DNA of 64,000 nt, from assembly GCA_031285565.1 (NCBI GenBank), contig JAITVY010000117.1, positions 1 through 64,000 on the forward strand, in the 5' to 3' direction. Positions within the stretch are counted from its first letter, which is position 1. Each line of letters opens with the position of its first letter. The position numbers and the translations under genes were made by a program. Shown piece by piece: positions 53,439-61,080 of this stretch. The stretch is from Tannerella sp. Its GTDB lineage: Bacteria > Bacteroidota > Bacteroidia > Bacteroidales > Tannerellaceae. The notes below the pieces were generated by a model, which saw only the letters and a program-made list of their open reading frames with translations, searched no databases and was not told where the DNA came from.

Positions 53439-55130
53439 TTACTTTTTAATTATCTTCCCTGAATAGGAGGCATTGGAGGATTCTATACGATAGAAGTATA
53501 TTCCTTGTGATAGATTTTTCAGGGAGATAAAACTTTGATGTTGAATTGGTTGTTGAATTAATAGCTGTCCTGTCATTGAATAAATCGAAATAATCAGGTC
53601 GGCGTTTTCTTCTACTTCAACCCACAGCAGGTCTGTGACCGGATTGGGATAAATTTTTATGTTTTGTTTAGAGATAGAAGGAACTTGAGTGTCGTCATTT
53701 AGTGCAAAAAGTTTATCTAAATACGCAATTCTTCTTTCTGTCCAGTCAAGAATATAGTTTAGCTCATTTTCGTCAAACACATAGTTTTTCCATGCCAATT
53801 TTTCTCTTTCATAAGTGCCATTCTGCTTTAAATATGAATAATGCTCAAAAAAACGATTATAAATACTTTCCGGTGTAATTACAGTCTTACGTAGATCACT
53901 CCAGCGTTGTTTGATTTTAGCATAAAATCCGTCTGTAGCACGGTCTTCCCATAAACGGTTATAAAGCCCATTGGAAAGTTGCATCGTTACTGAATCGTAA
54001 CGAGATCCGTCATAATATCTTCCGAAAACTCCATCCAAATCCCAGGGAACAAAAAAATAAGGTTCATTAGCGTTATATCGTGCAGTATAAATATTTTTTC
54101 CTGCATTATCTACTGCATTCAACAAATTGAGAAAAATATAATAATCAACGGCATTATCCGGTTGCACTTTTGATTTGTAATTAGCATAGAATACGTTGTT
54201 TTCTGCATTAATAACAAAGTCTACAAATCCGAAAAGATTATTCCATTGTGGTGCTATTTCATCAGGATAATCGTATTCAAAGCCCGACCAACGTACATCT
54301 CCATTTTTAAAAGGAGGGAGATCAGTAAAAGTAGGTGCGCCCCATGACACTCCTTTATATAACTCGCCTCTGATTTTTCCATTGTGTTTTTTTAATTTCA
54401 GCTGTTTACGGTCAATCCGTTCGCCAACTGCATAAATGCCTTTGTAAGACGAATTAAGGAAAAGCTCCGCATATTCCATTCTTACACCGTTAATAGCTTC
54501 CGGTTCGGAACTTTGATAATAAAGTGTATTAATCTCTCTCCATAATTCAAAAGAAGTCTTATTTCGCAGTCGTAAAGGTTCGTTGTACATGGCTTGCAAA
54601 TTCCAGTCATCATCGGAACGCATACCTAAGAGTTGATAGTCTAAAGTTTCTTCACCTTTGTCATCCGCCCAAAACTCAATGCGATACGATTTCTTAGGAT
54701 AACTTTGTGAAGAACCACCCCGTACTTCAATTCCCAGTTTGGAGTCGGTCTTATTGCCATTGGATTCAACCATAGTAAAATGAGAAAGAACACGAGGCTC
54801 GTCCGGAATTTCGGTGTCGCAGTCAATTTTAATAATCGGCAATTGTGTAAAGTAAAGAGCAAATTCGGTATTTGTTATTTGATTTTTTACCAGATAACTT
54901 TGCCCGGTAGCAAACTCATTTACAGAGGAAGTAAGCTGATAATTTGCATCTAAATAAAGTGTTTGTTTGGCTTGAGGGTGGTTGGAATTTATTATGTTGA
55001 CAGACTGATTGATAACAATCATCTTTTTTTCTGTGTCAATAGAAAAATGATCAGTAGGAACTGTAATAGTTTGTCCTGAAAGTTGGATTTGAAAAAGTGG
55101 AAGTAAAATCCATAAAAAGATATGTTTCAT
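53439..55130 (-). CDS. CotH-kinase-family secreted protein with type IX sorting domain
   Basis: A 563-residue exported protein with a signal peptide at 1-19 (ends LSGQ). The central region is a CotH-like atypical kinase domain: KLGIEVRGGSSQSYPKKSYR near 112 (nucleotide-binding arginine/lysine region), RMEYAELFLNSSYKGIYAVGERID near 208, and YFFVPWDLDGVFGRYYDGSR near 348 with the metal-binding DLD. The C-terminus (IYPNPVTDLLWVEVEENADL, ending GKIIKK) is a type A type IX sorting domain. CotH phosphorylates spore-coat proteins in Bacillus; the role in Bacteroidota is unknown. It is the third type IX cargo gene in the window. Confidence 0.85.
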   Translation of the reverse strand: MKHIFLWILLPLFQIQLSGQTITVPTDHFSIDTEKKMIVINQSVNIINSNHPQAKQTLYLDANYQLTSSVNEFATGQSYLVKNQITNTEFALYFTQLPIIKIDCDTEIPDEPRVLSHFTMVESNGNKTDSKLGIEVRGGSSQSYPKKSYRIEFWADDKGEETLDYQLLGMRSDDDWNLQAMYNEPLRLRNKTSFELWREINTLYYQSSEPEAINGVRMEYAELFLNSSYKGIYAVGERIDRKQLKLKKHNGKIRGELYKGVSWGAPTFTDLPPFKNGDVRWSGFEYDYPDEIAPQWNNLFGFVDFVINAENNVFYANYKSKVQPDNAVDYYIFLNLLNAVDNAGKNIYTARYNANEPYFFVPWDLDGVFGRYYDGSRYDSVTMQLSNGLYNRLWEDRATDGFYAKIKQRWSDLRKTVITPESIYNRFFEHYSYLKQNGTYEREKLAWKNYVFDENELNYILDWTERRIAYLDKLFALNDDTQVPSISKQNIKIYPNPVTDLLWVEVEENADLIISIYSMTGQLLIQQPIQHQSFISLKNLSQGIYFYRIESSNASYSGKIIKK

Positions 55131-55415
55131 AATGTTTTATATTTAAGAACAATAGTGTCCTGTATGAATAAAGTGAAAGGTCTGGAATTTGATTCCTCAT
55201 AATTACTATTGAGGTTGAAAGACAAAAAAGACCTTTCGTGACAAAAGTAACATTATTTGTGTAGAAAAGAAGTATACTTAATGAGGGAATATTTAATTAT
55301 ATCTCAGGGAATGGTTGGATTACAATTGTTTTTTTGCTTTTTTTATTCTACCAACGGGTTAATGATATAGTTTTTGTTTATGACTGCCTGAGGAAGACCT
55401 GCTTTCGTTTATTAT

Positions 55416-55446
55416 TTTGTACTACTCTCAGCTTGTATTATTTTTT
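55416..55446 (+). promoter_or_regulatory. decayed upstream copy of the gpmI promoter
   Basis: TTTG (55416-55419), 19 bases, TATTTTTT (55439-55446). It shares the spacer text with the active-looking copy at 55495-55525 (TACTnCyCTCAGCTTGyAy), but the -7 element has lost its terminal G. Confidence 0.55.
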
Positions 55447-55494
55447 TTAAATAGGCTACGCCTCGACATTAAAAATAAAAAGTAAACTTTTCAT

Positions 55495-55525
55495 TTTGTA
55501 CTGCCCTCAGCTTGCACTATCTTTG
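55495..55525 (+). promoter_or_regulatory. promoter of gpmI
   Basis: TTTG (55495-55498), 19 bases, TATCTTTG (55518-55525): a full consensus match. The predicted start of transcription (about 55532) precedes the ATG at 55565. This rules out translation starting at 55496. Confidence 0.75.
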
Positions 55526-55564
55526 CGTGATAAAGACAGAAAAGTAACAGTAAAATATATGATC

Positions 55565-57088
55565 ATGAGTAAAAAAGCACTTTTAATAATCTGTGACGGA
55601 TGGGGGATTGGTGATAAACAAAAAGACGATGTGATTTATAACACACCGACTCCGTATTGGGATTATCTTTTACAAACATATCCAAACTCACAATTGCAGG
55701 CTTCGGGCGAGAATGTTGGTTTGCCCGACGGGCAAATGGGTAATTCGGAAGTTGGGCATTTGAATATCGGCGCCGGACGTATTGTTTATCAGGATTTGGT
55801 AAAAATAAACAGAGCCTGCCGGGATAATTCGATTCTGGAAAATCCGGAGATTAAGCGTGCTTATGAATATGCCAAAAATAATAACCAACAAATCCATTTT
55901 CTTGGATTGGTTTCGGATGGTGGTGTACATAGTTCATTGGAGCATTTATCTAAACTAACGGAGATTTCTAAGAAATATGGTATCACGAAATCGTATGTAC
56001 ATTGTTTTATGGATGGACGCGATACGGATCCAAAAAGTGGAAAAGGCTTTATAGAACAACTCGAAGATCACCTGAAGACTACAGGTGGAAAGATTGCTTC
56101 TATTATCGGAAGGTATTATGCTATGGACCGTGATAAACGTTGGGAACGCGTTAAAGAAGCCTATGATTTATTGGTTAACGGCGTTGGTAAACCGGCAGAA
56201 TGTATGGTGACTGCCATGGAAGAATCGTATGCAGATGGTGTAACGGATGAGTTTATCAAACCGATCGTTCATGTTGAAAACGGTAAGCCTGTTTCTGTAA
56301 TAGAAGAAGGAGATGTGGTGATATTCTTCAATTTCCGTAATGACCGTGCTAAAGAACTAACAGTTGTTCTGACTCAACAGGATATGCCGGAAGCAGGTAT
56401 GCATACTATTCCGGATTTGCAATACTTTACTATGACTCCATATGATGCTACATTTAAAGGGTTGCATATATTGTTTGATAAAGATAATGTAAATAATACA
56501 TTAGGCGAATATTTGGCGGCACAGGGCAAAACGCAATTGCATATTGCCGAAACGGAAAAATATGCGCATGTAACTTTCTTTTTCAATGGCGGACGGGAGA
56601 CTCCGTTTGAAGGAGAAGAACGTATATTGGTAGCTTCGCCTAAGGTTGCTACGTATGATCTTAAGCCTGAAATGAGTGCTTATGAAGTGAAAGATAAACT
56701 GGTTGATGCTATCAATGCACAGAAGTATGATTTTATTGTCTGCAACTATGCAAACGGCGATATGGTGGGGCATACAGGTATATATGACGCAATAGAGAAA
56801 GCTGTTGTTGCTGTGGATGCTTGTCTGAAGGATACTGTAGAGGCCGCAAAAGCAAATGGTTACGATGTTATTATTATCGCAGATCATGGAAATGCAGATC
56901 ATGCTCTTAATGAGGATGGTTCGCCTAATACAGCACATTCGTTGAATCCGGTTCCGTTTGTATATGTGACTACGAATGCTTCTGCCAAAGTTTCGAATGG
57001 TGTGCTTGCAGATGTAGCTCCGTCATTATTACATATAATGGGAATAGGACAGCCGAAAGAAATGAGTGGGAAGAATTTAATTGGTTAA
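55565..57088 (+). CDS. gpmI: 2,3-bisphosphoglycerate-independent phosphoglycerate mutase
   Basis: Interconverts 3- and 2-phosphoglycerate in glycolysis without bisphosphoglycerate, with two metal ions. The 507-residue length fits. The first metal site is in LLIICDGWG (6-14), the catalytic serine in [12 protein letters not shown] (Ser61), and the second half has the metal ligands in [12 protein letters not shown] and [11 protein letters not shown]. The frame extends back to 55496, but that would start inside the promoter; I chose the ATG at 55565, which gives the family's [14 protein letters not shown] start (an ATG at 55559 would add two residues). A DUF3109 gene begins 2 bases after the stop. 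Confidence 0.96.
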   Translation: MSKKALLIICDGWGIGDKQKDDVIYNTPTPYWDYLLQTYPNSQLQASGENVGLPDGQMGNSEVGHLNIGAGRIVYQDLVKINRACRDNSILENPEIKRAYEYAKNNNQQIHFLGLVSDGGVHSSLEHLSKLTEISKKYGITKSYVHCFMDGRDTDPKSGKGFIEQLEDHLKTTGGKIASIIGRYYAMDRDKRWERVKEAYDLLVNGVGKPAECMVTAMEESYADGVTDEFIKPIVHVENGKPVSVIEEGDVVIFFNFRNDRAKELTVVLTQQDMPEAGMHTIPDLQYFTMTPYDATFKGLHILFDKDNVNNTLGEYLAAQGKTQLHIAETEKYAHVTFFFNGGRETPFEGEERILVASPKVATYDLKPEMSAYEVKDKLVDAINAQKYDFIVCNYANGDMVGHTGIYDAIEKAVVAVDACLKDTVEAAKANGYDVIIIADHGNADHALNEDGSPNTAHSLNPVPFVYVTTNASAKVSNGVLADVAPSLLHIMGIGQPKEMSGKNLIG

Positions 57089-57090
57089 TC

Positions 57091-57669
57091 TTGCTACAGA
57101 TAGACGATAAATTAGTCAGTTTAGACTTAATAGAACGCTTTTTCCTTTGTGACCTTTCGTGTTGTAAAGGAGCGTGTTGTGTAGAAGGGGATGCAGGTGC
57201 TCCGCTTGAAAAAGCGGAGTTTGATCTGCTTCGTAAAATACTTCCTGAAGTGTGGGATGACCTTTCTCCTGAAGCGCAGGCTGTAGTTAAAAAACAAGGG
57301 GTTGGGTATATCGATCAGGAGGGTGAAATTGTGACTTCTATTGTAAATGGTAAAGACTGTGTTTTTACATATTATGATAAAAATGGTATTTGCAAATGTG
57401 CAATAGAAAAGGCATATCACGAAAAGCGTATCGATTTTTACAAACCGATTTCATGTCATCTGTATCCGATACGAGTAGCACGACTTAGGACTTTACAGGC
57501 AGTTAATTATCATCGTTGGAAGATTTGTTCGGCAGCAGAAATGCTGGGTAGGCAGGAAAAGGTTCCGGTATATCGTTTTTTGCGTGAACCGTTGATCCGT
57601 AAATTCGGACAGGCATGGTATGATGAATTGGATACTTGTGCACAGATATATCTGGCTCAAAAAAAATAA
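57091..57669 (+). CDS. DUF3109-family cysteine-rich protein
   Basis: A 192-residue protein of a Bacteroidota-typical family (DUF3109). It is rich in cysteine at conserved-looking places: FLCDLSCCKGACCVEG near 18-33, then KDCVFTYYDKNGICKCAIE near 92, YKPISCHLYPIR near 120, and KICSAAE near 141. This pattern suggests an iron-sulfur or zinc centre, but function is unproven. The start appears to be TTG at 57091; no ATG lies near the conserved N-terminus, and the stop of gpmI is only 2 bases upstream, so translational coupling is likely. Confidence 0.82.
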   Translation: MLQIDDKLVSLDLIERFFLCDLSCCKGACCVEGDAGAPLEKAEFDLLRKILPEVWDDLSPEAQAVVKKQGVGYIDQEGEIVTSIVNGKDCVFTYYDKNGICKCAIEKAYHEKRIDFYKPISCHLYPIRVARLRTLQAVNYHRWKICSAAEMLGRQEKVPVYRFLREPLIRKFGQAWYDELDTCAQIYLAQKK

Positions 57670-57687
57670 ATTAAACGTTGTTCTTTA

Positions 57688-58641
57688 TTATAATTTCTCG
57701 TCTTTCTCTTCCGTTTCTTTTAAAAATGTTTCAATATGTCTTTTTTTCTTTTCTTCCAGAATTTCGTCTATAGCAATTAGTATTCCTGTTTCTTCAACTT
57801 TTCCGAATTCATGATTGATAGCAGTGCCGAATACGCGCATTTTGGGTGAAAGACTCATATAGGCGCTTATTAACGGTGGAACATTAATCCCATACTTGCG
57901 TACTTCATGATTCAGTATCTTGTAATTGTCTTTAAAGTTGTCGAAATGAAACAGACTCTTCATCTTTGTCGGATCCATTTCGGTCTCGAGCGGATGAATT
58001 GGTTTTAGTAGCTCTTCCATATCAGGGAAATGTGTATTAAGGAAGTATAAGATCATATCCCTGGCGTCAACATTATAATTGCTGTACATTGTTACTTTTC
58101 CGTAAAAGTATTTTAAGGAGGGATCAATAACGGTCAGAGCGCCTAGGCCATCCCAGAGGTTATCTAAAATGAAAAGACCTTTAGAACGTCCTAATGTTAT
58201 CTGGTAATCTAATGTTACAAAAGATCGTCCCAGTTCAACCGTATATGGAAGGTAATCTTTTAAGAATCGATCGGAGAAATTAAATAAATGGGAGGTTGCA
58301 AGTTTAGGTTTGCCGTTTGAGTCGAATTTAGCATCAGCGCCACACAGAAACCGATAACCACCCAGAATTTGTTCATCTTCAGGGCTCCAGACGATTAGCT
58401 GCCTGTATTCGTCTTCCATCGTATCAAATTCGTCAATGTCGGCTGATAAACCAGTTCCTCCACCATAGTGACGGAAAGCAATTTCACGCAAACGTCCAAT
58501 TTCTTTCATTACGTTAGGTGAATTCTGAGCCGTAATGATATAGATTTCGTTTCCTGATTTATTGGTTCTTCTTAATCTTTTATCCGGCGTTAATTCTTGT
58601 TTGAGTAATGCCCGTTCTATAGGTTTAATGATCTCCTGCAT
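57688..58641 (-). CDS. glsB: GlsB-like N-acyltransferase of glycine lipid synthesis
   Basis: A 317-residue GNAT-fold acyltransferase related to OlsB and hemolysin-like proteins. Landmarks: EIGRLREIAFRHYGGGTG near 47, LGGYRFLCGADA near 92, and VELGRSFVTLDYQ near 134 with the acyl-donor strand. In Bacteroides, GlsB N-acylates glycine with a 3-hydroxy fatty acid, the first step of glycine lipid synthesis, and GlsA then O-acylates it. The neighbouring upstream gene is the GlsA-like acyltransferase, which supports the assignment. The last 40 residues are highly charged. Acting at the inner face of the cytoplasmic membrane is expected. Confidence 0.8.
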   Translation of the reverse strand: MQEIIKPIERALLKQELTPDKRLRRTNKSGNEIYIITAQNSPNVMKEIGRLREIAFRHYGGGTGLSADIDEFDTMEDEYRQLIVWSPEDEQILGGYRFLCGADAKFDSNGKPKLATSHLFNFSDRFLKDYLPYTVELGRSFVTLDYQITLGRSKGLFILDNLWDGLGALTVIDPSLKYFYGKVTMYSNYNVDARDMILYFLNTHFPDMEELLKPIHPLETEMDPTKMKSLFHFDNFKDNYKILNHEVRKYGINVPPLISAYMSLSPKMRVFGTAINHEFGKVEETGILIAIDEILEEKKKRHIETFLKETEEKDEKL

Positions 58642-58729
58642 ATTGGTTTTATTTTTATAGCATATATAGAATGTGTTTCGGATATCTTTACGAGCAAGCT
58701 CATACGATAGCTCTCAACTTTTACTATAT

Positions 58730-59548
58730 TTAACTCATATCATACACTTTTTCTTCTACCCAGCGAGCCCATTCTTTGAAAGTTTTGGTTTTATCAAAAG
58801 TTTCCCAGGGTATAGGCTTGCCAATGTGGATGGGAAATGTATGATGTTTCTTCTTGAACATTTCATCCGGCAAATATAACATTTCATAATTCATTTTGAG
58901 GCCTAGACGAGTCCGAATGTTGGCCATCCGGTAAAAAAAGTTTGAATTCTCCCCTCCGAAGTGAATGGGAACAATATCCCGTTGGTGTTTTATTGCTTTT
59001 TGGATAAACGATTTTTTCCATGGAAGATCTTTCACGATTCCGTGGTATTTACGGGAACAATAACCGGAAGGAAATGTTAGTATCTGATTGTCGGAAGCGA
59101 ATGCTTCTTCGATTTTGCGAGTAGCATCTTTCCCTTGTGGACCGGATTTGTTAATCGGAACGAAAATCGAGTGAAGATTATGAATATAGAGTAAGAGGTC
59201 ATTTACCAGATAGCGGATCTTATTCTCATATTTTTCGCCTAAAATAGCAGCTAAGCTAATGCCGTCGAGCGCTCCTAAAGGATGATTGGCCGCGAAAATA
59301 TAACGTCCACCAGGGGGAGGAAGGTTCTCTTCTCCAATTATTTCCAGTGTTAAATCAAATTCTTTGATTAATGCTTGCATAAAAGCAACTCCGTCAAGAT
59401 GTCCTAAACGGTTGATGATATCGTTAACATCGTCCTGGTGTACGAGACGGATAAGGTAATCGACCGCAAATTTTGGAATTTTTTTTGCGATCTTAGGCGC
59501 TTTATGCTGCAATACTGCCTTGACATCAATTAGTTTTTTTTGCTCCAT
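58730..59548 (-). CDS. glsA: GlsA-like O-acyltransferase (PlsC family)
   Basis: A 272-residue lysophospholipid-acyltransferase-like enzyme. The catalytic HxxxxD motif is in AANHPLGALDG (about 89-99), and the acyl-acceptor motif FPSGYCSRK follows near 154, with FVPINKSG near 124. Paired with the GlsB-like gene 88 bases downstream on the same strand, it fits the second step of glycine lipid synthesis, O-acylation of N-acyl-3-hydroxy-acyl glycine. A general 1-acylglycerol-3-phosphate acyltransferase role is the alternative. Confidence 0.8.
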   Translation of the reverse strand: MEQKKLIDVKAVLQHKAPKIAKKIPKFAVDYLIRLVHQDDVNDIINRLGHLDGVAFMQALIKEFDLTLEIIGEENLPPPGGRYIFAANHPLGALDGISLAAILGEKYENKIRYLVNDLLLYIHNLHSIFVPINKSGPQGKDATRKIEEAFASDNQILTFPSGYCSRKYHGIVKDLPWKKSFIQKAIKHQRDIVPIHFGGENSNFFYRMANIRTRLGLKMNYEMLYLPDEMFKKKHHTFPIHIGKPIPWETFDKTKTFKEWARWVEEKVYDMS

Positions 59549-59568
59549 ACGTTACTTATTGCCCGCCG

Positions 59569-59576
59569 CAAAGATA
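59569..59576 (-). promoter_or_regulatory. candidate -7 element of the gls genes
   Basis: Reads TATCTTTG on the minus strand, 21 bases before the start codon at 59548. No clear -33 TTTG. Confidence 0.45.
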
Positions 59577-59599
59577 AGCAAAATTAAAAAAATTGAACG

Positions 59600-59670
59600 T
59601 TTTAAGTAACGAGTGCAGAAGTCAAACTTATTTGAATTATGCCGGACCATGTAAAACGACTAATTTAAAT
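59600..59670. repeat. dispersed intergenic repeat, near-complete copy
   Basis: Matches the family at 27753-27900: GAGTGCAGAAGTC, hairpin TCAAACTTATTTGA, ATTATGCCG, then ATGTAAAACGACTAAT. Relative to the 27.8 kb copy, the outer hairpin pairs have changed on both sides (C-G to T-A, G-C to A-T), which preserves pairing. Confidence 0.65.
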
Positions 59671-59807
59671 GAATGTTTTTAGTTGCGGAATGTCTTTGGA
59701 CTTGTTGAAAACTTTTTTCTCAAATTGCTGACTATAAGGCTAAAAATGTATAATTTTACGGTCATTAATGATGAATGTATGCAGTAGGCTGGGTGAAAGG
59801 CTTGAAA

Positions 59808-60725
59808 ATGAGTGAAAAAGGGCAAACTTATCATACTCCGGCGTTGTTGGAAGAAAGCTTGAAAGGTTTGAATATTCAATCTTCGGGTATTTATGTTGAT
59901 GTTACTTTCGGAGGAGGTGGGCATTCGCGCGCTATACTGGAGTGTTTAGGGAATGAAGGAAAACTATATGGTTTTGACCAGGATGCTGATAGTAAGGTGA
60001 ATATTACTCTCGATGATAGATTTGTATTTGTTCATAGCAATTTCCGGTATCTGCAAAATTTTATGCGTTATCATGGTGTTCCTCAGGTAGGCGGAGTCTT
60101 AGCTGATTTGGGTGTTTCTTCCCATCATTTTGATGATGAAACCCGTGGGTTTTCATTTCGTTTTGATGGAGAATTAGATATGCGTATGAATGGTCGATCG
60201 GAAAAGACGGCATACCAAATAATAAATAATTATCCGGAAGAGGTACTTGCGGATATTTTTTATACCTATGGAGAATTGAAGGAGGCCCGAAGGGTGGCAA
60301 ATCAGATTGTTAAATCGCGTATAGTAAAACCGGTTGATTCAATTCATGAGTTATTGGAAATTCTACGTCCCTTTTCAGCTAGAGAAAAAGAAAAAAAGTT
60401 TCTGGCTCAGGTTTTTCAGGCTTTACGAATTGAGGTGAATGACGAAATGGAAGCTTTATGCGATATGCTGATGCAGGCACAAAAGATTCTGAAGCCGGGT
60501 GGACGATTTGTTGTAATTACCTATCATTCTTTGGAAGATCGATTGGTAAAGAATTTTTTTCGGACCGGGAATTTTAAGGGAAATGAAGAGCAGGATTTTT
60601 TTGGAAATCGGGTTACTCCTTTTCGGATAGTAAATAAAAAAGTAATCGTTCCTTCTGCTGAAGAAATCCAAAGGAATCCCCGTGCACGTAGTGCAAAGTT
60701 ACGAATTGCAGAAAAGGTTGTGTAA
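59808..60725 (+). CDS. rsmH: 16S rRNA (cytosine-1402 N4) methyltransferase
   Basis: Methylates N4 of C1402 in 16S rRNA and is usually the second gene of the division/cell-wall cluster. The 305-residue protein has the SAM-binding motif VDVTFGGGGHSRAIL at about 27-41, DQDADS near 61, LADLGVSSHHFD near 93 and the conserved FVVITYHSLEDRLVKNFF near 236. The frame allows an ATG at 59775; I chose 59808 because MSEKGQTYHTPALLEE is the usual start and GAAAGG precedes it. ftsL-like follows 2 bases after the stop. The expected mraZ is missing upstream. Confidence 0.95.
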   Translation: MSEKGQTYHTPALLEESLKGLNIQSSGIYVDVTFGGGGHSRAILECLGNEGKLYGFDQDADSKVNITLDDRFVFVHSNFRYLQNFMRYHGVPQVGGVLADLGVSSHHFDDETRGFSFRFDGELDMRMNGRSEKTAYQIINNYPEEVLADIFYTYGELKEARRVANQIVKSRIVKPVDSIHELLEILRPFSAREKEKKFLAQVFQALRIEVNDEMEALCDMLMQAQKILKPGGRFVVITYHSLEDRLVKNFFRTGNFKGNEEQDFFGNRVTPFRIVNKKVIVPSAEEIQRNPRARSAKLRIAEKVV

Positions 60726-60727
60726 TT

Positions 60728-61078
60728 ATGGACGAAGAGATTAAAACTGAAAAAAAAAGGAAGAATAAAAGAGCTTCTTTTTTATATTTTTTAAGCGGAG
60801 GCATTTTAAAAGAAGGTTTTGTCGTCAGACATACTCGTTTTATTGTGTTTATTGTGATTCTATCATTCTTTTTTATCAGTAACCGGTATGCTTGTTTATT
60901 AAAACTTCGCGAGATCGACAGATTGCAGCAGAGATTACAGGATGTTAAGCAGGAATCAGTAGCTCTATCGGGTGAACTGACCGGAAGTAATCGTTTGTCT
61001 CAAATGGAAGAATTGGTAAGAAAACAAGGTGTTGATCTGGAAGCACCCCAGTCTCCACCTTATATATTACATAAGTAA
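60728..61078 (+). CDS. FtsL-like division protein
   Basis: A 116-residue single-pass membrane protein: basic N-terminus (KTEKKRKNKRAS), a transmembrane helix at about 38-55, then an extracytoplasmic coiled-coil (LREIDRLQQRLQDVKQESVAL, quoted in part) and a short tail. This topology, size and position between rsmH and the penicillin-binding protein gene identify the FtsL-type subunit of the septal FtsQLB complex, which activates FtsWI. Sequence conservation in this family is weak, so the call rests mainly on position and topology. Confidence 0.82.
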   Translation: MDEEIKTEKKRKNKRASFLYFLSGGILKEGFVVRHTRFIVFIVILSFFFISNRYACLLKLREIDRLQQRLQDVKQESVALSGELTGSNRLSQMEELVRKQGVDLEAPQSPPYILHK

Positions 61079-61080
61079 AT

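Noticed and set aside
55496-55564. Extended N-terminus of gpmI
   Set aside because: Translation from 55496 would start inside the -33/-7 promoter, and the extra residues do not belong to the family; the ATG at 55565 gives the standard start.
59775-59807. Eleven extra N-terminal residues of rsmH
   Set aside because: The family starts close to the EKGQTYHTPAL segment, and a purine-rich GAAAGG precedes the ATG at 59808.
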